64,000 nt of DNA from Callaeas wilsoni. Taxonomy: Eukaryota > Chordata > Aves > Passeriformes > Callaeidae. The position numbers were made by a program, and so were the translations under genes. Where the stretch lies: contig VWPU01004991.1 in the NCBI GenBank assembly GCA_013398955.1, positions 248,001-312,000 of the forward strand. The letters run 5' to 3'. Below the pieces are notes generated by a model. The model was not told the DNA's origin and made no database searches. It saw only the letters and a list, made by a program, of their open reading frames with translations. This document shows positions 49,841-62,272 of the stretch, in pieces. Every line of letters starts with the position of its first letter. Positions within the stretch are counted from its first letter, which is position 1.

Positions 49841-51440
49841 CAATTTAACAGTCTGTAGAAGTATTTACATAAAAGAAAAATAAGAAACCTCATACTTAAA
49901 ATGATAAAGTAAAAATACTTTTTCTGAAGTGCTCTTAGTTTCTCTTATTCATCGTGGGCTTAGGAAAATTATGCGCTCAGCATTCAACTCAGCACTAGCA
50001 GAGGGCCTTTCTTTTCTAAAATTAATGATGCTTTGAGGAAAACAAATATGAGAAAGAAAAACTACTAACAGAAAAAAGCTAAACCTTTCCTAATTTTGCT
50101 CTTGGAATTGTGTTGCAATTCTGACTAAGGCATATAAATTTCAAGTGTTTTCACGCTAAAAAAGTTCTGAGAATAGTACCCAAATCCTGTTATTTTCCTA
50201 TGTCACTAATTTCAGGCTTAGGATTGGGATCTAGATGAATTTTCTCCTTGCTAGGACTGAGAGCTGTTGACAATAAGCTGTTGTGAATTCACTCCATAGG
50301 GAGGAATAACTCCTTTGATTTCAATGGAGCGTCTCCAGATTAATGCAGGTGTAAATGAGAATAGACCATAGCCCTTCATTTTATATCCATGCCCCATTTA
50401 ATATGTGTTTTGTTTTCTAAACCACAGAATTATAAAATCATTGAGGTTGGAAAATGTTAGTAGAGTTAAAAAGAAGGACTGTTTCTTTTAAATTTAATTT
50501 TTGAAAAGTAAAATTCACGAATATAGACAACTAGACTTGGGCAGGAATGATCCATCAGTTTGAAAATAATATCTTTATAGTGTGACAGCCTTTTTTTCCC
50601 CTCAGTGAATATTAAATAGCAAAAATATGATACTTTGACACAGAGATGAATGTATCAGACATCCTAATTTCTTCTCCTGTGGAGTTATTGTGACTGGAAA
50701 ATACAATTTCTACATCCTGAGAATTAAATCTTAACCACATATGCTTCAAGACTTTAATGAGAGTCAACTTAGCAGCCATATTTTCCTACCTTGACCTCAT
50801 GTTTATCATACATTTAAACTGAAATTCTGATACAGGGAGAAGATTTACAATTTAACTTCTGAGCCAAAGAAAAGGTAACATTCAAGATGTCTAAATTTTC
50901 ATCACAAAAAGCATAATGGTTTGCTTTAACCACGCAAAGAAAGTTACAGCTTTCAATAAATTGGGGAGGAAAAGAAATGTTGCATAGAGAGGGCAAATTG
51001 TCAAAATGAAAAAAGTAAGAAAATTTTGTGGCATAAATAATATTTCCCAAGGGGATAACTTTAATTTTCAAGATCTATTTTCAGGTACATATAAAATAAA
51101 TTACTTCAACTAAATATCTTCAGCATCTTTTGTGTCCAATATTGGGGAATCATCTTTACATAACAAAGAATTTTCACTTTGTCCTCATTTGTCAATATGA
51201 AAAAAAACCCTGTACTATCATAGCGATTTCTTTTTTTTACTCCCTTCCTTTTCCTTTTTTTTTTTTCCCCTTAAATAACTAATGGCTCATCCTTGGCCAC
51301 CAGGAAACAAAAAACTTTGGGTTTTTTTCCAGATTTATCTAAGTTCAAATGGATTGAAATGCTATAATGCATATAAAATATATAAGGACCTGATTTCTTA
51401 CCGTTGGTGCTTGTAGGACTGCTGCTAGTGATGTGGGCAT
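49841..51440. other. AT-rich non-coding DNA
   Basis: Apart from the CR1 scrap at 50421, nothing recognised. Confidence 0.5.
50421..50468 (-). mobile_element. CR1 3'-end scrap
   Basis: ACCACAGAATTATAAAATCA then TTGAGGTTGGAAAATGTTAG is the reverse complement of a CR1 terminus. The match fades after about 45 bp. Confidence 0.6.
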
Positions 51441-51545
51441 CAAAAGCGTTATAGCCAGGACTCTATATATTTGGAATCGTATTTCCAAAGTCTTTGCATG
51501 ATCTCTAGATGGATTATTTGATTCTCTGCACGCCTGCCACTCCAC
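51402..51545 (-). other. Exon-like 144-bp segment, open in one frame, overlapping a MIR-like element
   Basis: On the minus strand an acceptor-like TTATTTCCATTTTACAG precedes position 51545 and a strong donor-like CAACG then GTAAGAAATC follows 51402. The 144 bases between them are exactly 48 codons and are open in one frame (starting VEWQACRESNN, with IRFQIYRVLAITLLMPTSLA in the middle). The product is not recognised. The acceptor is formed by the inverted MIR motif CCATTTTACAG, a known way for SINEs to create exons. The pairing of two good splice signals with an in-frame 3n length is notable but could be chance. Confidence 0.25.
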
Positions 51546-51605
51546 CTGTAAAATGGAAATAATACTTTACTGCAGGTGTTAAACAGCAAGGACTCACCAT
51601 TATTT
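51445..51605 (+). mobile_element. MIR-like ancient SINE
   Basis: CCTGTAAAATGGAAATAATA (51545-51564) is close to the most conserved part of the MIR core (CTGTAAAATGGGGATAATA). Upstream in the expected order come a GGACTCT block (51458), TTTGCATGATCTCTAGATGG, then TTGATTCTCTGCACGCCTGC. Downstream, CAGGTGTTAAACAGCAAGGA matches poorly to the MIR tail. The element is tentatively about 150 bp on the plus strand. Its minus strand overlaps the exon-like segment at 51402-51545. Confidence 0.5.
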
Positions 51606-54600
51606 GGACCAGGGAGAGTAAAATTTCCCATGATGTGACCCCATAATCACCACATGATGTGCACTACACCAGGCAAGGCAAATTGGAAAATATAAAGTAA
51701 CAAATAGTGTAAAAGCCCACCCCTCTAAATAATTATCATTCTTTACTCTACCCTAGCAGTCAATACTTGATATTAAATAATTTAAAGTCCCTGAACATGT
51801 TGCAATATAAATGCACTTTGACAGGTGTTGAATCAAACTAGATGGATGAAAAGTCAGGGAACAATTTAGGACCTAGAAATGAACGACGGCAAGATTATTC
51901 CATAACAGGTTTCTCCATAACTTCCACTTCATAAAACAGTATAAGTTGAAGAATAGCCAAGACCAATTTTCATTGGATTTGCACTTAAGCCCTGAAAATG
52001 TTACAAGTGGAAAAGGTAACTTTATATTTTGGAGACAAGGGAGGAAACAGGCCTAATATGAATAAACATCTTTGTTCCCATCAGGGCAGGATTCTTTGAA
52101 AACTTCTTAAAAAATCTGTGGTTGAGAACTTTTCTCATTCTTTATTGACCCCACGTTAGAAATCCTAATAAGAAGAAATACTGTCAGTCAAAAGTGGTGA
52201 AAATGATGGCAAGAAGAATGATTATTTAAACAGTATTTTTTTATATTCAATGATACTTTAGGCTAAGTTTTCTTACAAACTCTCTGAACTTCGCTCCCAG
52301 GTGGAATGGTACAGTATTAAATCAAAACTCACCTTACGGAATCACATCAAGGTCTAGGGAAGAGTTTCTTGTTAAAGGGATTATTTCTCGTGATGAACAG
52401 GATAAAACACCTGTAAGGGTGAAACATTGTTTTAAGAAGCTGCACATCATGATTGTAAGATTGTCTGAGTGTGGGGAAAAAAAAAAACATAAGAGGTGAT
52501 GCACAGAAGTCCGGATTTTATCCATAGTTATACTTAATGCTTTTTAGTTTTTCAGACCTTCTATTTCTCTCTCCTTGCACTTTTCTCCTACCTTAGATTG
52601 AGACTGCATTTCCTTTAAATTGTATTTGCTGTACACTCTTTTGTGCATGTAGGGGGAAGTACAAAATATTTTATAAAATCTATAATTTAAGAGATAAGGA
52701 GCATTATTGGCTTCAAAAATCACAGTACTGATAGTCTTTGAACAATAAAAAGGGCTAATATTAAGAAAATTAGACTAAGAGGCTGAAGACAACTTTTCCA
52801 AAAGTTCTTCAAAACTTAATGGAAAATACATTTTGTAAAAATCAGGAGGACAAGGGATATGACCTTTCACTTTAAAATGTTTCAAGTGGGCCTTATTATC
52901 AAAAGCATCACAGCAATATTTGCTAAATCCAGCTCCAGTTAAAATGTGTTCTCCAAAGATGAGCCAACTACAATGAGTCATCAGTTTTGGAAAACACATT
53001 TAATAACTCCATACATGAAGGCATCGATCTGGAAGCAGGAACTAACCACCTATAATCCTAAAGCATGTACAGTACATTTTACTAACATTTCTTTTCTGGA
53101 AGAGAAATTCAGAAGAAAATATTAGGTTCAAAGAAAAATTTTAATGCAATCTCTCACAAAATTAAGGTTGCAAAGCTGTTTTAACTTCATATGAAAACCT
53201 TTCCCCAGAAATATGATTTTTTTTTTTAATTTAATGCTTCTGCCCTCAGTTTTCCTAGGAAAATAAATACAAACAAAATAGAAATCTATCATTTGTTATT
53301 TATTGATATTAAAAGAAACAACAAGTAAATGGTTACAAAGTGATCTTTTCTACAGAATTATTTTCCCGTAACATTTCTTCAAGAATTCACATAGCTATTG
53401 AAAATCACAGAATTTTTGGAAATTGTTGTTTCTTTTCCTGCATGACTACTGCAGATAGGAGAATCAAAGATTGGGTTTTTTCTGCTTTTTATAGAGATAC
53501 ATAATCTATGTCTGTAGATATTTAGCATGACAAATGGCAATGTTTAAATGTAATTGGCATGGAGGTTTTATGGTCATAAAGATTCAAGGAATAGATATTT
53601 ATATAAAAGAACATTTCAGAAATGTTTGACAAATAATGGACAAAATTTAGATATATATTGTAAAACAAACTAGATTTCAGATAGAAAGCATATACTTTTA
53701 GAGAGATAGATGCAGATTGGTCCTTGAACTAGATAGTTTAGGATTTTCTGTGTGTTTGTAGGCAGAGCAGCATTGGCGTTGTTCCCATTAATGTGTTTAA
53801 GATGAGAAATTCTTATTGTTCACACAAGAATTGGCACTTGCTGAAATTCTTCAATTTAAAATTTTCTGAACAACATCAGAATATCACAAAACCCTACCTT
53901 ATTCTACAAACAAAATCTCTAAGAGATATTTTTAAAGGTGCTTAAACATGTGGATTTGGAAAATTCTGTGATTTACAGATCTTGTCTAAGTGCATTAATC
54001 ATCTAACTCCCATATGTTTTCATCTTTAGAAGCCTTCCAGAAAAGAATATTATTTTTTTGCTTGCTAATAAAACAGTAATTAATAGGTGCTAAATGCTTA
54101 AGGTCCATGTGTAACCTTGCAGGGGAAAGGAGCAGATCTTACACATAGTCAGCACCATCCATGTCAATTTAATCATGCTGATATTGATGACTATCCCATT
54201 TTTTGAAAGACTTAATTTTTATTCCTTATTTCTTTTGAAGAGAAGAAAACGAGCAGCTTGTCACTATGGTAGTAGGTGGGAGGCAGTGCACGGCAGGATA
54301 TGAGTCAGTCATTAAGCCTGCTGGTCAGTTAAAAAAACCCAAAAAAATCTCAAAACAAACTACAACTTGTCATAATGACTGGGGCAATTCTATGCAGAGA
54401 GAATATGCATTAGACAATTTATTCACAGATATGAATTTATGTGCAGAATATGCTAATACTAAGACAGGGAAAACATTTGAGATACCTCTTTCATACCTTG
54501 CTGCGGAAAACTTCAAACATCTGCATCTAATACATTCCTACTTTAGCAAACTGATTGATGTTTTCTCTGGGCTAGTTGTGTATTATGCCCATGCTCATCT

Positions 54601-56796
54601 TTGGGATTTGATTCTCTAAGGTATTTAAGTGGGATATTTATAGGGGAACCATGCTGATGAAGACCTTGTATGCTAAGCTCCAGAACGACAAGAATTTCTG
54701 CTTTGGTTAAATGAGAGCAAGTATATAAATATACCGCAGCCCTTTGTCACAAAACTGTGTGGGAGAGGCGCATTAGGAAATGTGCTAGAAGTGAGGGAAG
54801 CTCTAACTAGTGCAGCTATGACACATTATTATTCATTGCATGGTGTGTCACTCAGACTGTCACAATGAACAGCAGAGAGCATGCACATTATCAGTGCTGA
54901 GCAGCACCGAGAGGGGCTGCAGGAGCACAGGCTGTCTCAGCAAAATACCTCTGTAACAATCTGGGCACAAGTTTGCTGCTCTTTGTGAAACGGATCTGGC
55001 AGCACAAGCAAGGCGATCATCAACTGTTTGCTAACAACCAACGAAATTCATCCATTACCAATGAAGACATATCTAGAAGAGCTTCCTGAGGTGGAGTCAG
55101 AATTCTGTATGCAAATTAGTCACTAAACATTATCCAACAGGATATATCAGTCTTGGAGAAAGTGATCTGAACAAAGAACAAGTCAAATGCTCAGACAGTG
55201 GCATGGGTATGAGTGTCAGCATTTTGCACTAAGGAAAAAAGGCTAATCAAGAGAAGGTAGAATCTGCAGGGTTAGGGAAGGCACAAGCAAAAAAAACCTA
55301 AAATTGCCCAGGAAGAATAAAAAGAAATAAGTCAGTAAAGTAAGGAAATCAGATATAAGCATCAGATTCAAACACACACACAATCAAATGAGTCAATAAG
55401 ACAAAGAAGGCAGTCTGAATTTCTTGAATATGAAATTATCAAGTTATAGATATAAAAAATCAAACCCAGTTTTTATATATTTCAAAATTAACTTCTGTGA
55501 ACCAAAATTTATGGGGGTTTTACCAATAAAAATTTGCTTCCTTAAGTATTTGCAGACAATGAAATCACAATGGGCAAATTTATTTTCCAGGCCTGTCTTT
55601 GAAATGATTGAAATAGTGAGATAACTTCTTCAATTTTTCTGCTTCTTTCTGTTTTCTTTCCCCATATACAGCAGCACTCTCTGTTTAGTGGTTTTGGTTT
55701 TGCTTGACTTTAAAGTCAGGCTTTAGCAGAAATTCAGAGAAATGATTCTCAAACAGACTTACCAGATCAAAAAGAATTACTGTAGTGCCATTGCAACCAG
55801 CCCTGTGTGAGACCTTCTGGCAGCTGGTGTCAGCACTTCCAAACCTTATCTGTACTTCACTCATGGTAATATATTTCTTTTAGAACACATTGGATAATAT
55901 GATAAAAATCACACAGTAATCTTCCTTTTAAGATCATGAGTTTGAGGAGTAATGACTGAGGTGCAGAGCATTTCCTAGGAAACTACTGAGAGGAGCTAAT
56001 TATCATGCTCATCTATCAAGAATATAAATTTGTTAGTAACATTTTAATATTTATCTATCAAACCCTGTAAACTTATTACCTTTCAATTAATGAAACACCC
56101 ACACATTAAGTTGTATTGATGCAGGTCTTTTCATCACCGTGTGTCTAAGTCAGTGTACAGGAAACATCTTACAGACCCACAAAACCTACCAGCCTTGTAA
56201 CTTCTTGTTGGTGATTCACAGCAGTACCACACAGAATTTTCACATCAAGAGCAAGAATTGGGATTTGTGTTCAATTTCTTTCAAAATTTTAGTAGGCAAA
56301 AGACAATAATGTCATCGTCATCTCACCGTCACTTTTTTGTCATTATTTAAAAGACACTGGTATCAAAAGACCTGAACAAAACTTTCTAACTTGATCAGGA
56401 ATTTAATGGTCTAAGCACAAACCACATTCTTCATTGTGTGACCATTTCTTAACTCACTGAACAATTTGAGAACAACAGTAAGCAAGCAATTTAGAATGAT
56501 GTGGCTGAGGGCAAAGGTGATATGGGAAGGTCAGGATGAATATAAAAGTGAAAACTAGAAAGTATTTATATATTCATATCTTCATTAAAAAGTCAATTTC
56601 TTTCAATAAGCACTGTACCATGTATGATTAATTTTTCATAAGATTCAGAATTGTTATCTGACGACTTCTAACAAAATTTGTTATAAAAATCCCCTCATCT
56701 TTACACTTTTTATGGAATAATCAAGCAAGTTAAAGACAAAGCAGAGAGGAAATATACTCTTGTAGTATGTGATGCTCTTTCTAGAACATTCTTGTT
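51606..56796. other. Non-coding DNA
   Basis: Mostly featureless AT-rich DNA. The 117-codon frame at 54266-54619 is unfamiliar. A GC-richer part at about 54720-55110 is listed separately. Confidence 0.45.
54720..55110. promoter_or_regulatory. Possible regulatory segment, composition-based
   Basis: About 390 bp with higher GC, several CpGs (GAGGCGCATT, GCACCGAGAG, AAACGGATC, AGGCGATCATC) and no recognised repeat. I have no conservation evidence. Confidence 0.18.
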
Positions 56797-56838
56797 TTGG
56801 GTTTTGTTGGTGTTTTGTTTTGTGAGGTTTTTTTTTCC
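56797..56838. repeat. T-rich tract with G clusters
   Basis: GTTTTGGGTTTTGTTGGTGT followed by GTTTTGT units and a run of nine T. Confidence 0.8.
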
Positions 56839-56870
56839 TTTTCATTAATATTTACAAGGGAAAAATTAAA

Positions 56871-57055
56871 TTACAGAGTCATAACTTTGGAAGGGAAGGG
56901 GTCATTCGCTCCAGTCTCCTGCTCAAAATAGATCTTATCAGAGCAAGTATCTCAAGGCACATCTAGCAGAGACATAGAACATCTACAGGAGCCCCCAGTC
57001 TCTCTGGCAAATCTTACCTGCTTTTTAACCACCCCACAGTTCTAGGGGTTTTTCA
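56871..57055 (-). mobile_element. CR1 LINE 3' fragment, old
   Basis: The plus strand reads TACAGAGTCATAACTTTGGA, AGGGAAGGGGTCATTCGCTC, CAGTCTCCTGCTCAAAATAG, CCCAGTCTCTCTGGCAAATC and TTTTTAACCACCCC, in the order of a reverse-complemented CR1 3' region (GGAAGGGACC, CCTGCTCAAAG, CTCTCTGGGCAACC, TGACCACCC). It is heavily diverged. Confidence 0.72.
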
Positions 57056-58171
57056 CCCATTATTACCATGAAAACTGGGAGCTACAGTGAGAGAGGAATG
57101 GCTTAAGAATGCTGCCTATGCTGTCCTGGGAGTTGAATTCAACACTGCAACGCTGGTAATCCATGTCTATTGAATGGGAACCAACTGCACGATGTTAGAG
57201 GAATAAATAGCACCATCTATGCTAATATATGCACTAGAAATGCTTCACAAGGAACAAAATATTATACTTTTAAATGTAGAATGAACATACTGAAAAGGCA
57301 ACCTTAAAACCAGAACAGTGGGATCAAGGAATTAAGAATGAAGAGAGAACATCTGTGTCTCCAGTACCTCAACAAGCTTTTTAGCTAAAGAAGTGATGAT
57401 CTTTATGCAAAATTGTCACCTGGGCATTGTGGGACATCTGGTTTCATTCTCTAAGTTTTATTGATATCCTGCTGTTCCTTGTGACACTCTGGTGTCCTGG
57501 ACATATTGACTATTGAAAATCAAGGTAGAAGGAATTATCCAACATAGAAGTGTTCACCTCAAATCCCAGTCTTTCAAATACACAAAGTATAACTGGTACA
57601 ATATAACTATTACCCAAATGTGTCAGAAGGAGCTGTATTTTCCATTTCAAATTGCACTGGGTCATTCCAGATGAAACTGGCCTACTTTAGCCTACATAAA
57701 TTGATACTGTTATTGGATATGGCTATGTTTGTGAATTATTACAAGTCAGACTAAAAAGACATTTCTTAAAAGATAAAATGTGGCAAGTTTTAAAATCTTG
57801 ATAAAAAGTATGTAAAGGTTTTTCTAATACACTGATATATAAGCTTAATGTAAAATATTTAACCCAAATAAAATTACATAAAATACAAGATTTAGTCATA
57901 GGTAATTTTAGGATATGAATATACTAAGAGATTTACTGAGATAATAAAAAGGTCCTGCTTTCGAATGATACTTGAAAAAACTGAGAACACATAAGAGTCT
58001 GTGGTCAAACATGGTGCACGCCCATTGAAATGGAAGGACAAGTGTGTACCAAGGACTTATTCTCAGATATTTCTAACGATTACCAGCCAGTTCCTATCGG
58101 ACCTGCTCAAGCAAGTATACACAATGACTTTGTCAGAATTGCCTGCACAAGAAAAACTGAATTGCAAGGCT
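57056..58171. other. AT-rich non-coding DNA
   Basis: No feature recognised. Confidence 0.5.
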
Positions 58172-58233
58172 AGAGGCTGGACTTCAATGACCCCTGCGGG
58201 TCCATACCAACTCAAAATATTCTATGGTTCTAT
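58172..58233 (+). mobile_element. CR1 3'-end scrap with terminal octamers
   Basis: GAGGCTGGACTTCAATGACC, then TCCATACCAACTCAAAATAT, ending in ATTCTATGGTTCTA. Only about 60 bp of the element inserted or survived. The tail is the same as in the copy ending at 49840. Confidence 0.8.
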
Positions 58234-58279
58234 ATTATTTGTTCACCTATATAAAATGACTGCCAGCTGTACTTGTTTT

Positions 58280-58311
58280 ATACATACATATGTATGTGTG
58301 TATACATACAC
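58280..58311. repeat. Self-complementary (TACA)n/(TATG)n microsatellite
   Basis: TATACATACATATGTATGTG followed by TGTATACATACAC; the first part is palindromic around ATAT. Confidence 0.85.
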
Positions 58312-59114
58312 TTACTTTATCTCTTCCATACAAGCAGAGTAAAAATAGTTTTCTGTGCAAATATAGCTCTATATATTAACCTAGAGAAAATAACTTGGAG
58401 ATACTGATAAAATTTAACAGGTATCATATGAGGAAAGAGAAAATTAAATTATCAGAAGACACGAAAAATCAACTAGGGATCAGCATATAAATTGAGGTAT
58501 TTCCTGACAACTGTCATTCTTATGCCAAAGTTCAGACAAGCAATGGAGATGTCTCACTCTGACAGTCTTTCTCTCCTGCCTGCCAGCACTATCAAAGCAT
58601 CAAGGCCTCTGAAACAAAACCAACTGATTAAAAAACTAGAGCAAAAGGAGACCAAATTGTTTCCTTTCTTATTACCTCATTAACCTGTTTACAACAACTG
58701 TGTGTTGTAAAGGAGATTCATGTAACGCTGTTTCATCAAGGAACTTTGTACAGGTTTCGATAAAGGTGAGATCGATGCAGCAAAACACTTCTGGGTACGG
58801 ATACCTTTTTTCCATGTATTCAAGACACAACCACAGAGCTGTGAAAGACTGTCTAGGAGATTGCAGAGAGATGTTTTGACCTATGCCTACTTGGTTGCAC
58901 ATGAATTATACTAAATAGGTTATTTAAAGAGTTATGACACATTATCAACAACTCTTAAAATATCCAATAATAATAAATAACGTGAAGTCTTAAAAAAAAA
59001 AAGCAAGAGTGAGTTCTAATTTTTATTCCTTAAAAAATAAAAATTATAACTGTATAAGACAGTCCTGTACCTCCTCCAGAGCACAGCTGGTAAGAGAAAA
59101 TAAGCAAGACTAAC
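58312..59114. other. AT-rich non-coding DNA
   Basis: No feature recognised. Confidence 0.5.
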
Positions 59115-59588
59115 TTGCATGCTTATTATTATAAATCATTCTTTTGCACTTTGCATGAGTTAAAGCAAAAATTCAGCTTAATTGACAGCAACAGAAGAAA
59201 ACTGGAGGAGTGGGGGGGAAAAAAACTTTCTAGCATTAAGAATATGCAACCACAACTTTCTTCAAACTGCACAGTAACCTTTATAGTAATTTTAGTTCCA
59301 AATTGTTCAGATCACGTAACAGAAATAAATGAACCTGTATGTTCCCCATTCCAAGTAAATTCAGCAATACATGAGTCAACTCTTTATTTTCTCCTTGGCC
59401 TCAATAGCCACTCTAATGATATTCAAATTTGTTGCTATGTAATGTCACTTTACAGGAAAAAGTGGTTGTACACAGACTTTTCCAAATGTTTGTATTTGTA
59501 TGACATTAAATTACAAAGCACATATATTATGTCTGCATTTTCCAGACTTATTTTAAATCCTGATATGTGCAAATCAGTTCATCCTTGA
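59115..59588 (+). other. Unassigned 157-codon open frame, the longest in the window
   Basis: I do not recognise the product. It starts MHAYYYKSFF and has one hydrophobic stretch around residues 52-63 (CTVTFIVILVPN), a few Cys residues and no repeats or domain motif. From base composition alone, a frame this long has roughly a one-in-seven chance of occurring somewhere in 64 kb, so it may well be meaningless. No splice sites, CpG enrichment or polyadenylation context support it. Confidence 0.1.
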
Positions 59589-62142
59589 ATAATTCTGAAG
59601 TTATGAGAAAAACATCTGATTTGCACACATCTACTTGTTGGACTTGCCAGGTTTTAATGATCTTTATGAAGTAAGTACCAGGGGGGAAAGTCAGTTTGTT
59701 TCCCTTAGCAAAAATGTCAGAATATTTAGCTCAGAGTGATTTTGTCATAATCTTGCATTTAATTCTCATGGACTAGCTCACATATAACCATAAACAGTTT
59801 GTTTGTCTCTTGAAAGACATCATCATTACTTTAAGCTACCAGTTTAATTAATTTATTTTATTTTTCTCCTCATTGCCAAGATATGTAATAGCTCATCTTT
59901 GAATTTGAATTTCAAATTTCATTAAAACCCTCAGAAATCCAAAGCAAAAGCACTGCATACAAGATCAAACAATGTGCCTTTTGTTCTGAAATTATTTTTT
60001 CAAAATTGGTTTTGGTAGAAAGAAAATGAGAGAAAATTTTATTTTATTTTGACACCAGTATACTTTTTCTTTATGATTTTGTATTTAAAAGGATTAGCTG
60101 GAAGATCACAACACATGCATGCATTCATGATTTTTATCTTTCAAAATGAAGAGGTTTTACACAAACTCAAAGGTTAAAATGCAAACTCTTTTAATAACCT
60201 CAAAATACTAATTATTAACAGATACACAATCTGCCCATAGGAAATAACTTATTCATAAAAAATTGTTTTGCCAAGATTGCCATGTATACATTTAAAAACT
60301 ACTTGTGAAAATGTCAATCAGTTTATAAGAATTTTGCCCATATCATCAAGTCCTTCTGGGTTATTTTCTACATCATATTCTGCATTGCTTTGTGAGATTG
60401 GGTGATAAGTGACTCCCAAATCATGCTAGTAACACAATTCTTATTTCATTATTCAGATAGTTCTGTCTGTACGTAACATTATGATTTTTCATCCAGCTTT
60501 CCTTTGTTTGGTCTCTATCCATTTTTCCCATTTGAAGCTTCCATATTCAATACAGTACAGTGCCTTGGAAGGATGAAAGACCACATTCCACCAGTTTAAT
60601 CACATTTTCTTAAATCACATCTGAACAATGCATTCCAGATACCCATATTTCTAGATATTTGTAGTTTAGAACAGTGATTTAAGACAGAGAGAAATAAACA
60701 ATAAATATTATAGCAAAAAATGAAGATGGAAAAATGTCACCATATGTGACTCAGAGTGATGATTTTCAACTGTTCGTTCTACATTTGAAATGAGATAATG
60801 TTGATGCATGACAAGATACAAACAACCATTGCATGCAACGATGTGTCTGTCATTCCCACGAAAATGCCTGTGTGGGTTTTACTCGGGCAGGAAAACTACC
60901 CTCTGAAAATATCTTTAAGTATATTGCTGTGTTTAATAAGGGCATTAATGCTGAGTGTCATCCTACATTGCTTTTTCAGCACTTACAATACATGACTTTT
61001 TAAATCTTAAATAGAATGAAGACCGCGTACTCTCTATACTGAATTTTAATGACTAAAATGTCTGTGGAGAGAAAGTGAAAACTAAAAATACTGTTACTCA
61101 ACTCATCACATCATCATTGATCATAAAACAACTCGAAAACCTGAGTGTATCATTTAGGCCATATTCTCTGAATAGGCATATATAGAAAAATTATACGTCG
61201 CATTCAATTGGCATCACATTGACACTAATATTATCAGTTAGGGAAGTCACATCTCTACTTATACTGGACTGAACTCTGTTTTCCATTTTGTAGATTTCTT
61301 TTATGAATGAATTAATGAAAACAAGTGTATTCTTGGAAACTTAATCATTCTAGGCTGTTCTGGGAAGTTACAGAAAGATTCTGACATGGGCACTTGCTGA
61401 GTGCTTGACATAAGAAGGAAGTAAGGACTACTTCCCAAAAAAAAGCAAAGAGGAAAAGAATTCTGAATATCTTATGTTCTATGCAATTCTCAAACCCACT
61501 AGTTTTTAAACAGTAACTTTTGGTACCTACAATCCTAACCAATAAATTCATTGCAAAATAATTGAGTTCATCTCAATGACTTTTTGAATATTATTTCCAG
61601 CCCATAGTTAAAACATTGTAAATTGCAACTCATAAATCAAAGGTCAATCAGGGTATCGAGAGCTGTGGTTTTCAAAAATACCCCACAACTTTGCATCCAA
61701 GGCTTGCACTTGGAAACCCTTCAGTGTCCTACTAAATCCCAGATTTCTTGAAATGCTTGAACAAATCATTTAGTCTTGTTTGGGTTCAGTCCCTTCTCCT
61801 GCTGATAGACTTTCAGCTGTAAATAAATTCTTTAAGGATTTCTGTTTCTTCAGTTTATAAAGTAATGTGAATATGACAGAGGCTTTCCTTTAACTAAGGA
61901 AAGTTTTTCTTCTGCTATTAGAAACCTTAGTCTAACTTTTACATTTTCTTGCATTTTATGTACAATTAAACTAATTCACTGCAGAGTTTTAATGCTGTGT
62001 GAGTCATATCTAATTGCAAATGTACACTCACTTTTGGAAGACCTAGTCCAAACACAATGAGATACTTCCTTATGTTCATGGTAGCTCTGTTTCATATTGA
62101 AAAAGATTTATAGGGAAAATATTCACATTAGCTTCATGTCCA
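59589..62142. other. AT-rich non-coding DNA
   Basis: No gene or transposon recognised. Confidence 0.5.
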
Positions 62143-62272
62143 CACCAAAAAAAACCCAAAACACCAAACACCCATAAATCCACCCACTACTCTCCAAAAA
62201 AAAAAAAAAGCCAAACCAAAAAAATGCAAACAAAAAAGCCCAATCAACCAAAAAAAACAAACCAAACATCCC
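62143..62272. repeat. A/C-rich low-complexity tract
   Basis: About 130 bp of AAAACC, CCAAAC and poly-A (13 A at about 62196-62208) units, compositionally like the tract at 19421-19555. Confidence 0.88.

Noticed and set aside
54266..54619. 117-codon plus-strand frame
   Set aside because: Unfamiliar, no motif; starts in low-complexity K/Q-rich sequence.
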